14,423 bases of DNA from Puniceicoccales bacterium. GTDB taxonomy: Bacteria > Verrucomicrobiota > Verrucomicrobiia > Opitutales > JAIRLG01. The first letter of the stretch is position 1. Each line of letters begins with the position of its first letter. Both the position numbers and the translations under genes were made by a program. Location of the stretch: contig JAITKE010000103.1 in assembly GCA_031278595.1 (NCBI GenBank), positions 1-14,423 on the forward strand, in the 5' to 3' direction. Below, piece after piece: positions 1-6,765 of this stretch. The notes under the pieces were generated by a model that ran no database searches, had not been told where the DNA came from, and saw nothing but the letters and a program-made list of their open reading frames with translations.

Positions 1-1566
1 TAGGGCCTTGGAGGCCAATTCCGCCTCTCCCTTTTCGAGGGCCCTCTGGGCCTGTCCGAACAAGTGCCGCAGCGAGCGCCGATGGCGTCGAGGATCCCTC
101 TGTTCTAACGCCTTGGCCCTCTGCCTCGCGTACCTACTCCCCAGCCAGGTCAGGTACAGCGCCAGCGGCAAGAACTGCCAGAGCCAGAAGCCTCTCCGGC
201 GGTAAAAGGGGCTCAGGCTCGAGAAATGGGCCGTGTCCTGCAGGTAGAAAAACGGACTTTCCAAAGCCTCCGGCGTGTTCTCTTGGGCCTTGTCCTCATC
301 CGATTTTTCCCCGTGAGGCTTCGCGGATGCACTTCCCTTCGGAGCGCTTGCCTGGGGACTGATCTGCCGATTGCGCGAGACCAAAATTTTTTCCGGAAAT
401 TCATGGCGCAGGGTCTGGTACTCCCTCTTCCGCGGGTCGAAGTAGCTCATCTCCAGCGTCGGTAGGGCGAGTTGCCCCGTCTTGAGGGGCATGAGGACGC
501 AGTCGAAGCTCTTCTTTCCCCTGTACTGCAGCGCATCGGAGGGGCGGAAATCCCCCTTCGGCGGGTAGATTTTCCAGTCCTCCTCCTCGTATAAGAACTC
601 CGGTGGAGCCAGCCGTTCCCAATTGCCTTCGCCCTCCACTTCGATCCGCAGGGTCAATGGCTCTTCCAAAAGCGTCTGGGTGTCGGAAATCTGGGTCCGG
701 CCGAGGGAGAAATTCCCTATGGCTCCGCCGAAGGAACTGGGAGCCGGAAGCGGCAAATTCTGCACCTGGAGGGAAAGTTCCTGTGAAAGAATTTCTTTCT
801 TTTGCTGGTCGTAGACAGGACCAAACCACCCATAACCCTTGAGCACTGAAACGCTAATGGCTAAAGAATACTGCAGTGGCAATTCCCCGGCTTTAATGGG
901 CGAAACGGTCGTATCCCAGTCGATTTTGTCTGTGCCCCGACGGGATGCTGTTTTTTGTCCCTCGGAAAATGGTCCGTTGATTTTTGGCTCTGGTTGAAGG
1001 AGCTCACAGGAGACTGAAGAACTCAGTTCGACTCGAATGGGGATGAGTTGCCCGACGTAAAAAGGTTCTTCGGGAGCTAAGGTTGTCGATAACTGCACAA
1101 CAGGATCGTTGGATGCAGTCTCTCGTGAACCCAATATCCCCTTTCTCAGATTTTCCTCTTCCTCGTCCTCCTCAAGCTCCTCTTCCCCTTCGATCACCTG
1201 CAGGGTAGCGGAGGGCAATTCGTAGTCCTTCCCTTGAAGAGAAAGGGTCTGGACTGGGATTGTGAAACTGCCCGTTCGTCGGGCCTGAACGCGGAAGGTT
1301 TTGCTCAACTGCACCGACTGATGGCCGTTGATGGAGCGCAGCGACTGCATGTTTTGCGACTGTCCAAAGCGGAGACCATCGACCGAGGGCGGCTGGTAGC
1401 TGAATGGTGAGATATTACCGGAGGCCTCCACCACGTACTGCGCGCTCTGGCCAAGTCGGATTCTGGAGGGCTGGAAGAACGCCCGAAGCTGGACATCAGC
1501 CGCCGAGGAAATTCCCAAGGCCCAGGGCCCAAAACAGAGGAATCGAATCCAGAACTGCCGGTTCAT
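1..1566 (-). CDS. batD: BatD-like oxygen-tolerance membrane protein (3' end outside window)
   Basis: The frame is open for 522 codons from the ATG at 1566 to the left edge with no stop, so the C-terminus is missing. Residues 1-22 form a signal peptide (start MNRQFWIRFLCFG, likely cut near SSA-ADV). A long beta-rich region follows with BatD-like phrases (FFQPSRIRLGQSAQYVVEASG near residue 30), which BatD proteins use as repeated Ig-like periplasmic modules. Residues 126-138 are an almost pure Glu/Asp run inside this region. One membrane helix lies at about 459-478 (FWLWQFLPLALYLTWLG), followed by a basic/helical cytoplasmic tail rich in Arg, Ala and Glu. It starts 12 nt after the BatB-BatC stop and is the last bat gene visible. 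No strong ribosome site is seen before the ATG. In the family BatD is the large envelope component working with the VWA proteins. The assignment rests on architecture and position, since overall sequence conservation in BatD is low. Confidence 0.82.
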   Translation of the reverse strand, partial: MNRQFWIRFLCFGPWALGISSAADVQLRAFFQPSRIRLGQSAQYVVEASGNISPFSYQPPSVDGLRFGQSQNMQSLRSINGHQSVQLSKTFRVQARRTGSFTIPVQTLSLQGKDYELPSATLQVIEGEEELEEDEEEENLRKGILGSRETASNDPVVQLSTTLAPEEPFYVGQLIPIRVELSSSVSCELLQPEPKINGPFSEGQKTASRRGTDKIDWDTTVSPIKAGELPLQYSLAISVSVLKGYGWFGPVYDQQKKEILSQELSLQVQNLPLPAPSSFGGAIGNFSLGRTQISDTQTLLEEPLTLRIEVEGEGNWERLAPPEFLYEEEDWKIYPPKGDFRPSDALQYRGKKSFDCVLMPLKTGQLALPTLEMSYFDPRKREYQTLRHEFPEKILVSRNRQISPQASAPKGSASAKPHGEKSDEDKAQENTPEALESPFFYLQDTAHFSSLSPFYRRRGFWLWQFLPLALYLTWLGSRYARQRAKALEQRDPRRHRRSLRHLFGQAQRALEKGEAELASKAL

Positions 1567-1578
1567 GCGACGGAACGA

Positions 1579-4158
1579 CTACCAGGGCTGAGCATTTTCC
1601 GCCGGCGGAGGCGGGCCGTAGAACAGAGGCAATATCTTCTCGTCACCCGCTTCGGAATCCAGAAGGGCTCTGGCTTCCCTGAGACTCATCTTCCCCTCCT
1701 CATCCTCCGGCGAATCCACCGGATTTCCCATGGCGACGGAGCCGGTGGCAGCTTTTCCCTGAGACTCCTCCGCCCCTTCCTTTCCGCCTTCCGCGCCAGC
1801 CTTCTTCTTATCGCTCGCCGTTCCAGCCTCTTCTCTCCTCAGGGGAGTAGACGGACGATTTGCCTGCTGTTTTTTTTCCTTTTCGCCCTCTTCGCCGGCC
1901 CCTTCTCGGTCGCTTGCGGTTTCAATTTTCTCTTTATCGTTCGCCGCCTCAGCTTCCTCTTTGGCATTGGCCGCATCGGCCTCCTCTCTTCTCAGGGAAG
2001 AAGGAGGCGGGGTTACTTGTTGCTTTTGAGCCTGAGACTCCCCGGACGGATTCGGCTGCGGACCGCTCCGGCCCTCTTGGCCCTCCGAAGTCTGCGATTT
2101 TTCCGTTTCGGATTCCTGTCCTGCTTTTTCTGAAGAGGGCTGAGATGCCGGAGACGTCGTGCCTTTTTTCTCATCCTCTCCTTTTTCTTTACCTGAATCC
2201 TCCGGAGCTCCCGAGCCCGAATTCCCGGCCGCCGACTCCGATGGCGTGTCCGGAGAGGATTTGCTTTCGCCTTTCACATCTGGAGAAGCTTCGCTTTCCT
2301 CTTTCTTTCCCTTTTTCTCTTTCTGGGAAGAAGCATCCGAGGCTTGGTCTCCAGAGCCGGCGGGGGATTGACCGGAAGATTCTCCTCTGGAGGGCGATTT
2401 CTCGGGCTGTTTTTCTGTGTTTTTTCCCTGTCCCTCCTCTCCTTCTCCCTGTTTCTCTCTTTTCTGATCCTTTTTTCCTTCTCCTTGGCTCTGGCCTTGG
2501 CCGGACTGTCCTTCACCTTCTTGGGACGAGTTCGATCCACCGGAGCCCGAGGAGGGCACTCCTGAGTTATCCGAGGAGCCTTGCTGGGATGGATTCTTCT
2601 GGTCTTCCGGCGGCAGGGATTTTTTTCGCTCCTCGCGCTGACGACGGAGCTCCTCCAGGTGGCGTTGAACGTAGCGGCGATTTTTTTCGGCGGCTTTGTA
2701 GTCCTTCGACAACGCCAAGGCGCTATCGTACCACGAAATGCTGTTTTCCCAAAGCCCTTGCACTACTTCTAACTTTTCGTCGTCTTCTTCCTCGGCATCA
2801 TCAGCCTTGGCCTTTTTTCTCAGCTCTTTTCCCTGTTCAAAACAGATGTTGCCCAAGTCAAAAAACACTCTGTTTTGGAGCTCTGGATCAGAAGTTGTCT
2901 TCACTTTTTCGAGGTGTTTAGAGGCCTCGATCAAGTTCTTTTGGGCCAAATAGGTCGTCCCGAGATTGTAGAGCAGCTTCGGGTCATCGGGATGTTTGGC
3001 GACTTCCTTCTCGTAATAGGCTTGCGCCCGTCCGTACTGTCCCTTGGCGAAGAATTTCTCCCCATCGCTCTGGGTTGCAAAAGATTCGGAAATGCCGCCC
3101 TCGAACAGGCTCGCCATTAGACAGAGAAAGAGCCAAGAAGCCCCACGGCGCCGCTCCCATTTCCTGGGCCGGCGATAGGTGGACAGAAGGGTTTCCAGGA
3201 ACCAGAGGGCGATGGCCGCCAGGAGGAAATAGGAAAAGCGCTCCGTGAAGACCTTTTCCTGGTAGACCTCCTGTTCCTTGATGGGAAAGCGATTCTTCAG
3301 TTCCTCCAACAGCTGCTGTAGCTCCTGCACCGAGAGATGGATGTAGCGCCCGTCCGTGATTTCCGCCAATTTCTTCAAAGTCGTTTCGTCGAGCTTGGTA
3401 ACGACCTCCTTGCCCTCGGCATCCTTGAGGTACTGCGTCGTCCGATTTTCTCCCGGAATGGGAATCATGCCCCCCTCCAGGGTGCCGACGCCAATGCTGA
3501 AGATGTGAATCCCGTTCTTGGCCGCCGACTCCGCCGCCGCGATGGCATCCTTCTTCAACTCTTCACCGTCGGAAAAGAGCAGGACAAGGCGTTCGTTGTG
3601 TGTCTTCTCCAGCGCCTTTTCCGCCGCCCGCACGGCCGAGGCGATGGCGGTGCCCTGCTGCGGAATCGTGTCGACATCCAGCACATCCACGCTCTGCAAA
3701 AAAGCCCGATAGTCGAGGGTCATGGGACACTGGATGAAGGAGTCAAAGGCGAAGGCGATGAGGCCAATGCGGTGGCCGTGCAGCTCTCGCACAAAGTCCT
3801 GGATGGTGATTTTCGTGCGCTCGAGGCGGTTCGGCTTCAAATCCTCGGCCAGCATGCTCCGCGACACGTCGACGGCGAAGAGCACATCCACTCCCTGGGT
3901 GTGGTACTCCTTCCAGGTGTAGCCCCAACGGGGTCTGGCGAGTGCCAAGGCACAGAAGAGCGTGGCCAGGAGACAGAGGAGGTACTTCAGCTTTTGCCGG
4001 CTCGCACTGTAATTGGGGACGAGATGTCGCCAGGCCTTATCCGCAAGCAATTGGCGTCTTCGGGCCCGCCGCTGTTTTTCGCTATATAGGAAGAGAACGA
4101 CAAGGCCGCCGCACAGGGCAACCCCAATCACGAGCCAAAAGGGATGGAGAAAATTCAT
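1579..4158 (-). CDS. batB: BatB-BatC fusion: VWA domain plus TPR protein with long low-complexity region
   Basis: 859 residues. The ATG at 4158 overlaps the batA stop (ATGA) and has GGAGGG about nine bases upstream, so I prefer it to an in-frame ATG five codons earlier. Two membrane helices (about 8-26 and 58-74) precede a VWA domain at 90-290 with a full metal site: DVSRS at 97-101, Thr in QGTAIAS near 170, and DGEE at 197. A third helix lies at 309-325 and a fourth hydrophobic segment at 340-352. Residues 363-500 look like tetratricopeptide repeats (YGRAQAYYEKEVAKHPDDPKLLYNLG), as in BatC. Then comes about 300 residues of Ser/Gly/Gln/Glu/Lys-rich, probably disordered sequence with an imperfect internal duplication (LRREEA phrases). 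The tail near 824-845 (SLREARALLDSEAGDEKILP) resembles the conserved end of BatC. BatB and BatC are separate genes in Bacteroides-type loci, so this is a fusion. VWA-TPR pairs in Bat systems are thought to form an envelope complex; exact function is unsettled. Confidence 0.9.
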   Translation of the reverse strand: MNFLHPFWLVIGVALCGGLVVLFLYSEKQRRARRRQLLADKAWRHLVPNYSASRQKLKYLLCLLATLFCALALARPRWGYTWKEYHTQGVDVLFAVDVSRSMLAEDLKPNRLERTKITIQDFVRELHGHRIGLIAFAFDSFIQCPMTLDYRAFLQSVDVLDVDTIPQQGTAIASAVRAAEKALEKTHNERLVLLFSDGEELKKDAIAAAESAAKNGIHIFSIGVGTLEGGMIPIPGENRTTQYLKDAEGKEVVTKLDETTLKKLAEITDGRYIHLSVQELQQLLEELKNRFPIKEQEVYQEKVFTERFSYFLLAAIALWFLETLLSTYRRPRKWERRRGASWLFLCLMASLFEGGISESFATQSDGEKFFAKGQYGRAQAYYEKEVAKHPDDPKLLYNLGTTYLAQKNLIEASKHLEKVKTTSDPELQNRVFFDLGNICFEQGKELRKKAKADDAEEEDDEKLEVVQGLWENSISWYDSALALSKDYKAAEKNRRYVQRHLEELRRQREERKKSLPPEDQKNPSQQGSSDNSGVPSSGSGGSNSSQEGEGQSGQGQSQGEGKKDQKREKQGEGEEGQGKNTEKQPEKSPSRGESSGQSPAGSGDQASDASSQKEKKGKKEESEASPDVKGESKSSPDTPSESAAGNSGSGAPEDSGKEKGEDEKKGTTSPASQPSSEKAGQESETEKSQTSEGQEGRSGPQPNPSGESQAQKQQVTPPPSSLRREEADAANAKEEAEAANDKEKIETASDREGAGEEGEKEKKQQANRPSTPLRREEAGTASDKKKAGAEGGKEGAEESQGKAATGSVAMGNPVDSPEDEEGKMSLREARALLDSEAGDEKILPLFYGPPPPAENAQPW

Positions 4159-5183
4159 GGCAATACCCTCCATAGGCTGTAGCGAAGGATGAGTTCCAGG
4201 AACAGAAATATCCCGGCGATGAGGACAAAAATGGCGAAATATTCCTTCGTCTCTACGTAGGCCTGCAGCTCGATTTCCGTCTTTTCCAGCTCGTCGATGG
4301 TTCGGTAGATCTCGCTGAATTCCTTGTGATTGTGCGCGTGGAAGAAGCGTCCCTGCGTGGTCTCGGCTATTTTCTGCAGTGTCGCCTTGTCCAGCGGAAG
4401 TTCGTCATGTATTATCAGGGGCTCTCCTAAAAGATTAACGCGAGGCTTGCCATCCTGGTCGACGATAAGAATGGGGACGATTCCTTCTTTCCCGATGCCG
4501 ATGCTGTAGATTTTGATCCCGTAGCGCGCGGCCGCCTCCGCGGCGATTTCCGGGGCCACTTTACCGCTGTTGTTGATGCCATCCGTCAGCAGGATGAGAA
4601 TTTTGGACTTCGCCTCCATGTCCCGCAGGCGGTTACAGCCGGCCAGGATGGCGGAACCGATGGCCGTTCCGTCCGGAATGCTGTTGATGTGAAGGCGGTC
4701 GAGGTTTTGAATCAGCCACTCGTGGTTGAAGGTGACGGGGCTCACCACGTAGGATTCAGAGGCGAAGCCGATGAGCCCGATGCGGTCATGGGGACGCTTT
4801 TCGATGAACTCCGCCGTGAGATTCTTGGCCACGTCTAGCCGGGTGACGAGCGGCTTCGAGGGCTCCCTGAAGTCGAGGGCCGTCATCGATGACGAAAGGT
4901 CGAGGGCGATGACGATGTCGACGGCGTCCTGGTGGGTTTCCTGGGTCTTTTCCACATGCTGGGGTCTCGCCAACGCGAAGATGAGAAAGGCCAAGCCCCA
5001 GGCCCTGAGGATGAACAGTATCCGCTGCGGAGAACCCTGGGGGGACGATGAACTCCTTTGCATAGGCCAGAGGCTGGGAAAGCGAACACTGGGCCGGCGA
5101 AGGCGGCGCAGGGTCTCGTAGAGCACCGGCAGCAGCAGCAGGAGCAGGAGCCAGAAGGGTGAGAAGAGTCGATAGCTAGCCAT
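4155..5183 (-). CDS. batA: BatA-like VWA-domain membrane protein
   Basis: 342 residues, the usual BatA length. Helix 1 at about 7-22 (FSPFWLLLLLLLPVLYE) and helix 2 at about 55-72, ending in the typical ALARPQ, precede a VWA domain at 88-300. The metal-ion site is complete: DLSSS at 95-99, Thr173 in DGTAIGSA, and Asp201 in LLTDGINNSG. A final helix lies at 315-335 (FAIFVLIAGIFLFLELIL). This is the standard helix-helix-VWA-helix layout of BatA/BatB proteins, in which the VWA domain is exposed on one face of the membrane and binds partners through a divalent cation. The start overlaps the stop of the preceding gene by 8 nt and the stop overlaps the start of batB-batC by 4 nt, so translation of the three is probably coupled. 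No clear ribosome site precedes the ATG, which fits coupling. BatA and BatB are paralogues; I call this one BatA from its first position and lack of a TPR extension. Confidence 0.92.
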   Translation of the reverse strand: MASYRLFSPFWLLLLLLLPVLYETLRRLRRPSVRFPSLWPMQRSSSSPQGSPQRILFILRAWGLAFLIFALARPQHVEKTQETHQDAVDIVIALDLSSSMTALDFREPSKPLVTRLDVAKNLTAEFIEKRPHDRIGLIGFASESYVVSPVTFNHEWLIQNLDRLHINSIPDGTAIGSAILAGCNRLRDMEAKSKILILLTDGINNSGKVAPEIAAEAAARYGIKIYSIGIGKEGIVPILIVDQDGKPRVNLLGEPLIIHDELPLDKATLQKIAETTQGRFFHAHNHKEFSEIYRTIDELEKTEIELQAYVETKEYFAIFVLIAGIFLFLELILRYSLWRVLP

Positions 5184-5838
5184 GGGTGACTAAAACAGCT
5201 GAATTTCCGGCCTCCGGGGAACCCGATGCCCCGAGTTTCTCCCTCTGCTCTTGGCGGTAGAAGCGACGCAGGGTCAGAGCCAGGGTACAGGCCTTGAGGT
5301 AGAGCGCTCGCCGTTCCGACACCGGCAGCTCTCGACCGGCGAATTTGACCTGGTCGCTGAAGCGCAGCACATCGCAGAGCGCGCTCTGGGTCTCCCAATT
5401 AATGCGCTCGACCTGCTGGAAGCTGTGCAAGAACTCCTCCGTCGTTTGGGTTCGGCTCTGGCGCGAAAATTCCCGCTCGATGTAACGGCGCACCCCCGTC
5501 GAGAGCAGCGTGGCAAAGGCCTTCGACTGCGGCAGCGATAGGGCTTGGCGGGCCTTCTTCAAATCCACCATCAGCTGTTCCGCCGAACCGAGAACCTCTT
5601 CCGGAAGCTCCTGCCGGCGGCGCTTGAGTATCCAGACCGTCACCCCCAGCGCCACCCCCAGCAGTGCGAAGAGCAGGAGCAGGAGGTAGCGGGGCCAGGG
5701 ACTGCCCGTCTCCACCGGCAGCTCGGACGGAATCCATTCCAAAGTCTCCACCTCCTCCGAAGCCGTCTCCGCGCGCAGGGAAAGACTCGCGCCCCAGCAG
5801 AGGAGAGCACAAAAGCACTTTGAGACCTTTGATGCCAT
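5176..5838 (-). CDS. Bat-operon membrane protein, DUF4381-like
   Basis: 220 residues. Residues 1-23 look like a signal peptide (ALLCWGASLSLRA before ETASEE), followed by a short acidic periplasmic stretch, one membrane helix at 50-71 (RYLLLLLFALLGVALGVTVWI) and a basic stop-transfer KRRRQ. The remaining 150 residues are an alpha-helical cytoplasmic domain with LLSTGVRRYIEREF (111-124), TTEEFL (132-137) and SDQVKFAG (161-168). I know this combination from small proteins encoded just before batA in Verrucomicrobia/Planctomycetes-type loci (DUF4381-like, also resembling the tail of BatD); this is family memory, not a search. It is the first gene of the operon in this window, with a TTGACA box about 40 bases upstream, and its stop overlaps the batA start. 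It is probably a structural partner of the VWA proteins. The exact family name is the weak point; its membership in the operon is firm. Confidence 0.8.
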   Translation of the reverse strand: MASKVSKCFCALLCWGASLSLRAETASEEVETLEWIPSELPVETGSPWPRYLLLLLFALLGVALGVTVWILKRRRQELPEEVLGSAEQLMVDLKKARQALSLPQSKAFATLLSTGVRRYIEREFSRQSRTQTTEEFLHSFQQVERINWETQSALCDVLRFSDQVKFAGRELPVSERRALYLKACTLALTLRRFYRQEQREKLGASGSPEAGNSAVLVTHG

Positions 5839-5857
5839 AAAATGCGATGGGCCTTCT

Positions 5858-5885
5858 CGGATAAAAATTGCGATTTACCTGTCAA
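5858..5885 (-). promoter_or_regulatory. Candidate promoter of the bat operon
   Basis: Read on the minus strand there is a perfect -35 box TTGACA (5885-5880), then 16 bases, then TATCCG (5863-5858), which matches the -10 consensus only in its first three bases. Transcription would start near 5851, leaving a leader of about a dozen bases before the ATG at 5838. No Shine-Dalgarno sequence fits in that short leader. The -35 is convincing, the -10 is weak. Confidence 0.35.
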
Positions 5886-6004
5886 GAAATGAGTCCACGA
5901 GCGAGCTTTTTTCAAGGGAAAGCCATCTTTTTTCATGGAAAGATTGAAAGACAGACAGCAGAAATTTTCGCTCGCGGCCAAGTTTTGTGTCGAGCTTGTC
6001 GGAA

Positions 6005-6025
6005 TACATATTTAAAAAATATGTA
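6005..6025. promoter_or_regulatory. Perfect AT-rich palindrome in divergent spacer
   Basis: TACATATTT and AAATATGTA form a perfect inverted repeat with 9-bp arms around a central AAA. It sits in the 254-bp spacer (5839-6092) between the bat operon and the divergent gene at 6093. A symmetrical site of this size fits a dimeric regulator's operator; in RNA it would be a weak hairpin. The rest of the spacer holds the TTGACA box for the bat operon, a TTGACT (6044-6049) without a good -10 partner, and no credible gene. Confidence 0.35.
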
Positions 6026-6092
6026 AAAAAACTTGAGTTTACGTTGACTCTCTGACAGAAGTTTGGCCGAAACGGCAACCCATACTTAAAAC

Positions 6093-6635
6093 ATGAAAAA
6101 TATTCTATTCTGGAATCTGATTCAGGCCACGTCAGGAGAGTCCCAAGTCCCCGAGGCCTTCGAAAGCAACGAACTCAAGAGGGAGGTTCAGGACCATGCC
6201 ATCCAACAGCTGGTGCTCTTTGCCATCCCCGAATGGCGTCTGGTGCTCGAGGAATTCTGGATGCGCTGGCAGCAGGAGAATCCCGACTGTACGCTCTACG
6301 TCGAGTATATCGCCGCCGCCGATGCCTCCTGCGGTGTTCTGAAGGCGGCCCTACAGCCGCATCTGCCCGATGGGAAGACCCATCGCGGCTGGTGCTCTCT
6401 GGCCAACTGCCAGTCGTCCCACGAGGCGTTCAAACAGGCTCTGGATGCCCTGTCGGAAGACCTGAGCTACCAGATCATCTGGATCGACGCCAGTCCCCAC
6501 GATTCCTCAGAGGGGGATTTTTCCCTGCCGAAGCAGGAGAAGGAAGATCCCTACCACTGGTCCATCTTCGAGAAACTGAGAGCTTTCGATGCCGAGAAGG
6601 CTCCGACGACCGCCGAGCTTCCCAAGGCCAGCTAA
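6093..6635 (+). CDS. Hypothetical protein, unrecognised family
   Basis: 180 residues, divergent from the bat operon. I do not recognise the family. It has no signal peptide or membrane helix and is acidic overall. The middle (about 40-130) alternates predicted helices and strands, with IPEWRLVLEEFWMRWQQENPDCTLYVEYIAA as the most structured stretch and LSYQIIWIDASPHD as a likely beta strand followed by a turn. Four cysteines are spread through it (CTLY, SCGVL, WCSL, NCQS) but do not form a clear metal motif. The last 40 residues are charged and probably flexible. No Shine-Dalgarno site precedes the ATG. A hairpin and T-run about 55 bases after the stop ends the transcript. Third-position composition looks like a real gene and no longer frame competes over its 5' half. 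Alternative plus-strand frames over the 3' half look like shadows. Function unknown. Confidence 0.7.
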   Translation: MKNILFWNLIQATSGESQVPEAFESNELKREVQDHAIQQLVLFAIPEWRLVLEEFWMRWQQENPDCTLYVEYIAAADASCGVLKAALQPHLPDGKTHRGWCSLANCQSSHEAFKQALDALSEDLSYQIIWIDASPHDSSEGDFSLPKQEKEDPYHWSIFEKLRAFDAEKAPTTAELPKAS

Positions 6636-6690
6636 GGTTTATCTTTCGGGATCGGCGATTCTCCATGGACAGGATGACAGACTTCTCCTT

Positions 6691-6714
6691 AAAGCTGCTC
6701 TCGGAGGCTTTTTT
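6691..6714 (+). terminator. Intrinsic terminator after the 180-residue gene
   Basis: AAAGC at 6691-6695 pairs with GCTTT at 6707-6711, and CTC (6698-6700) pairs with GAG (6704-6706) around a TCG loop, with a two-base bulge. A run of six T residues (6709-6714) follows directly. It lies between the stop at 6635 and the ankyrin start at 6766, so the two genes are probably transcribed separately. It also argues against an upstream start at 6589 for the ankyrin gene. Confidence 0.5.
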
Positions 6715-6765
6715 CTTGCGTTTAGGTGTCTATGGAATAGTCCCCAGAAAGATTTCGATGGAATT

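Noticed and set aside
1860..2921. Long open frame on the plus strand opposite the BatB-BatC low-complexity region
   Set aside because: Antisense shadow of a Glu/Lys/Ser-rich sequence with few stop-forming codons; the product is Phe/Leu/Pro/Ser-rich without domain features, and the minus strand has clear VWA and TPR motifs.
3337..4089. 250-codon open frame on the plus strand opposite the VWA domain of BatB-BatC
   Set aside because: Lies entirely inside a domain with an intact metal-binding motif on the other strand; no ribosome site or recognisable product.
5875..6078. Small minus-strand open frame (67 codons) in the bat divergent spacer
   Set aside because: No ribosome site, composition of a spacer, and it covers the palindrome and the TTGACA box of the bat promoter.
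6589..6765. N-terminal extension of ankyrin paralogue 1 to an upstream ATG
   Set aside because: It would overlap the end of the previous gene, run through a hairpin and T-run, and hide a good signal peptide that begins at 6766.
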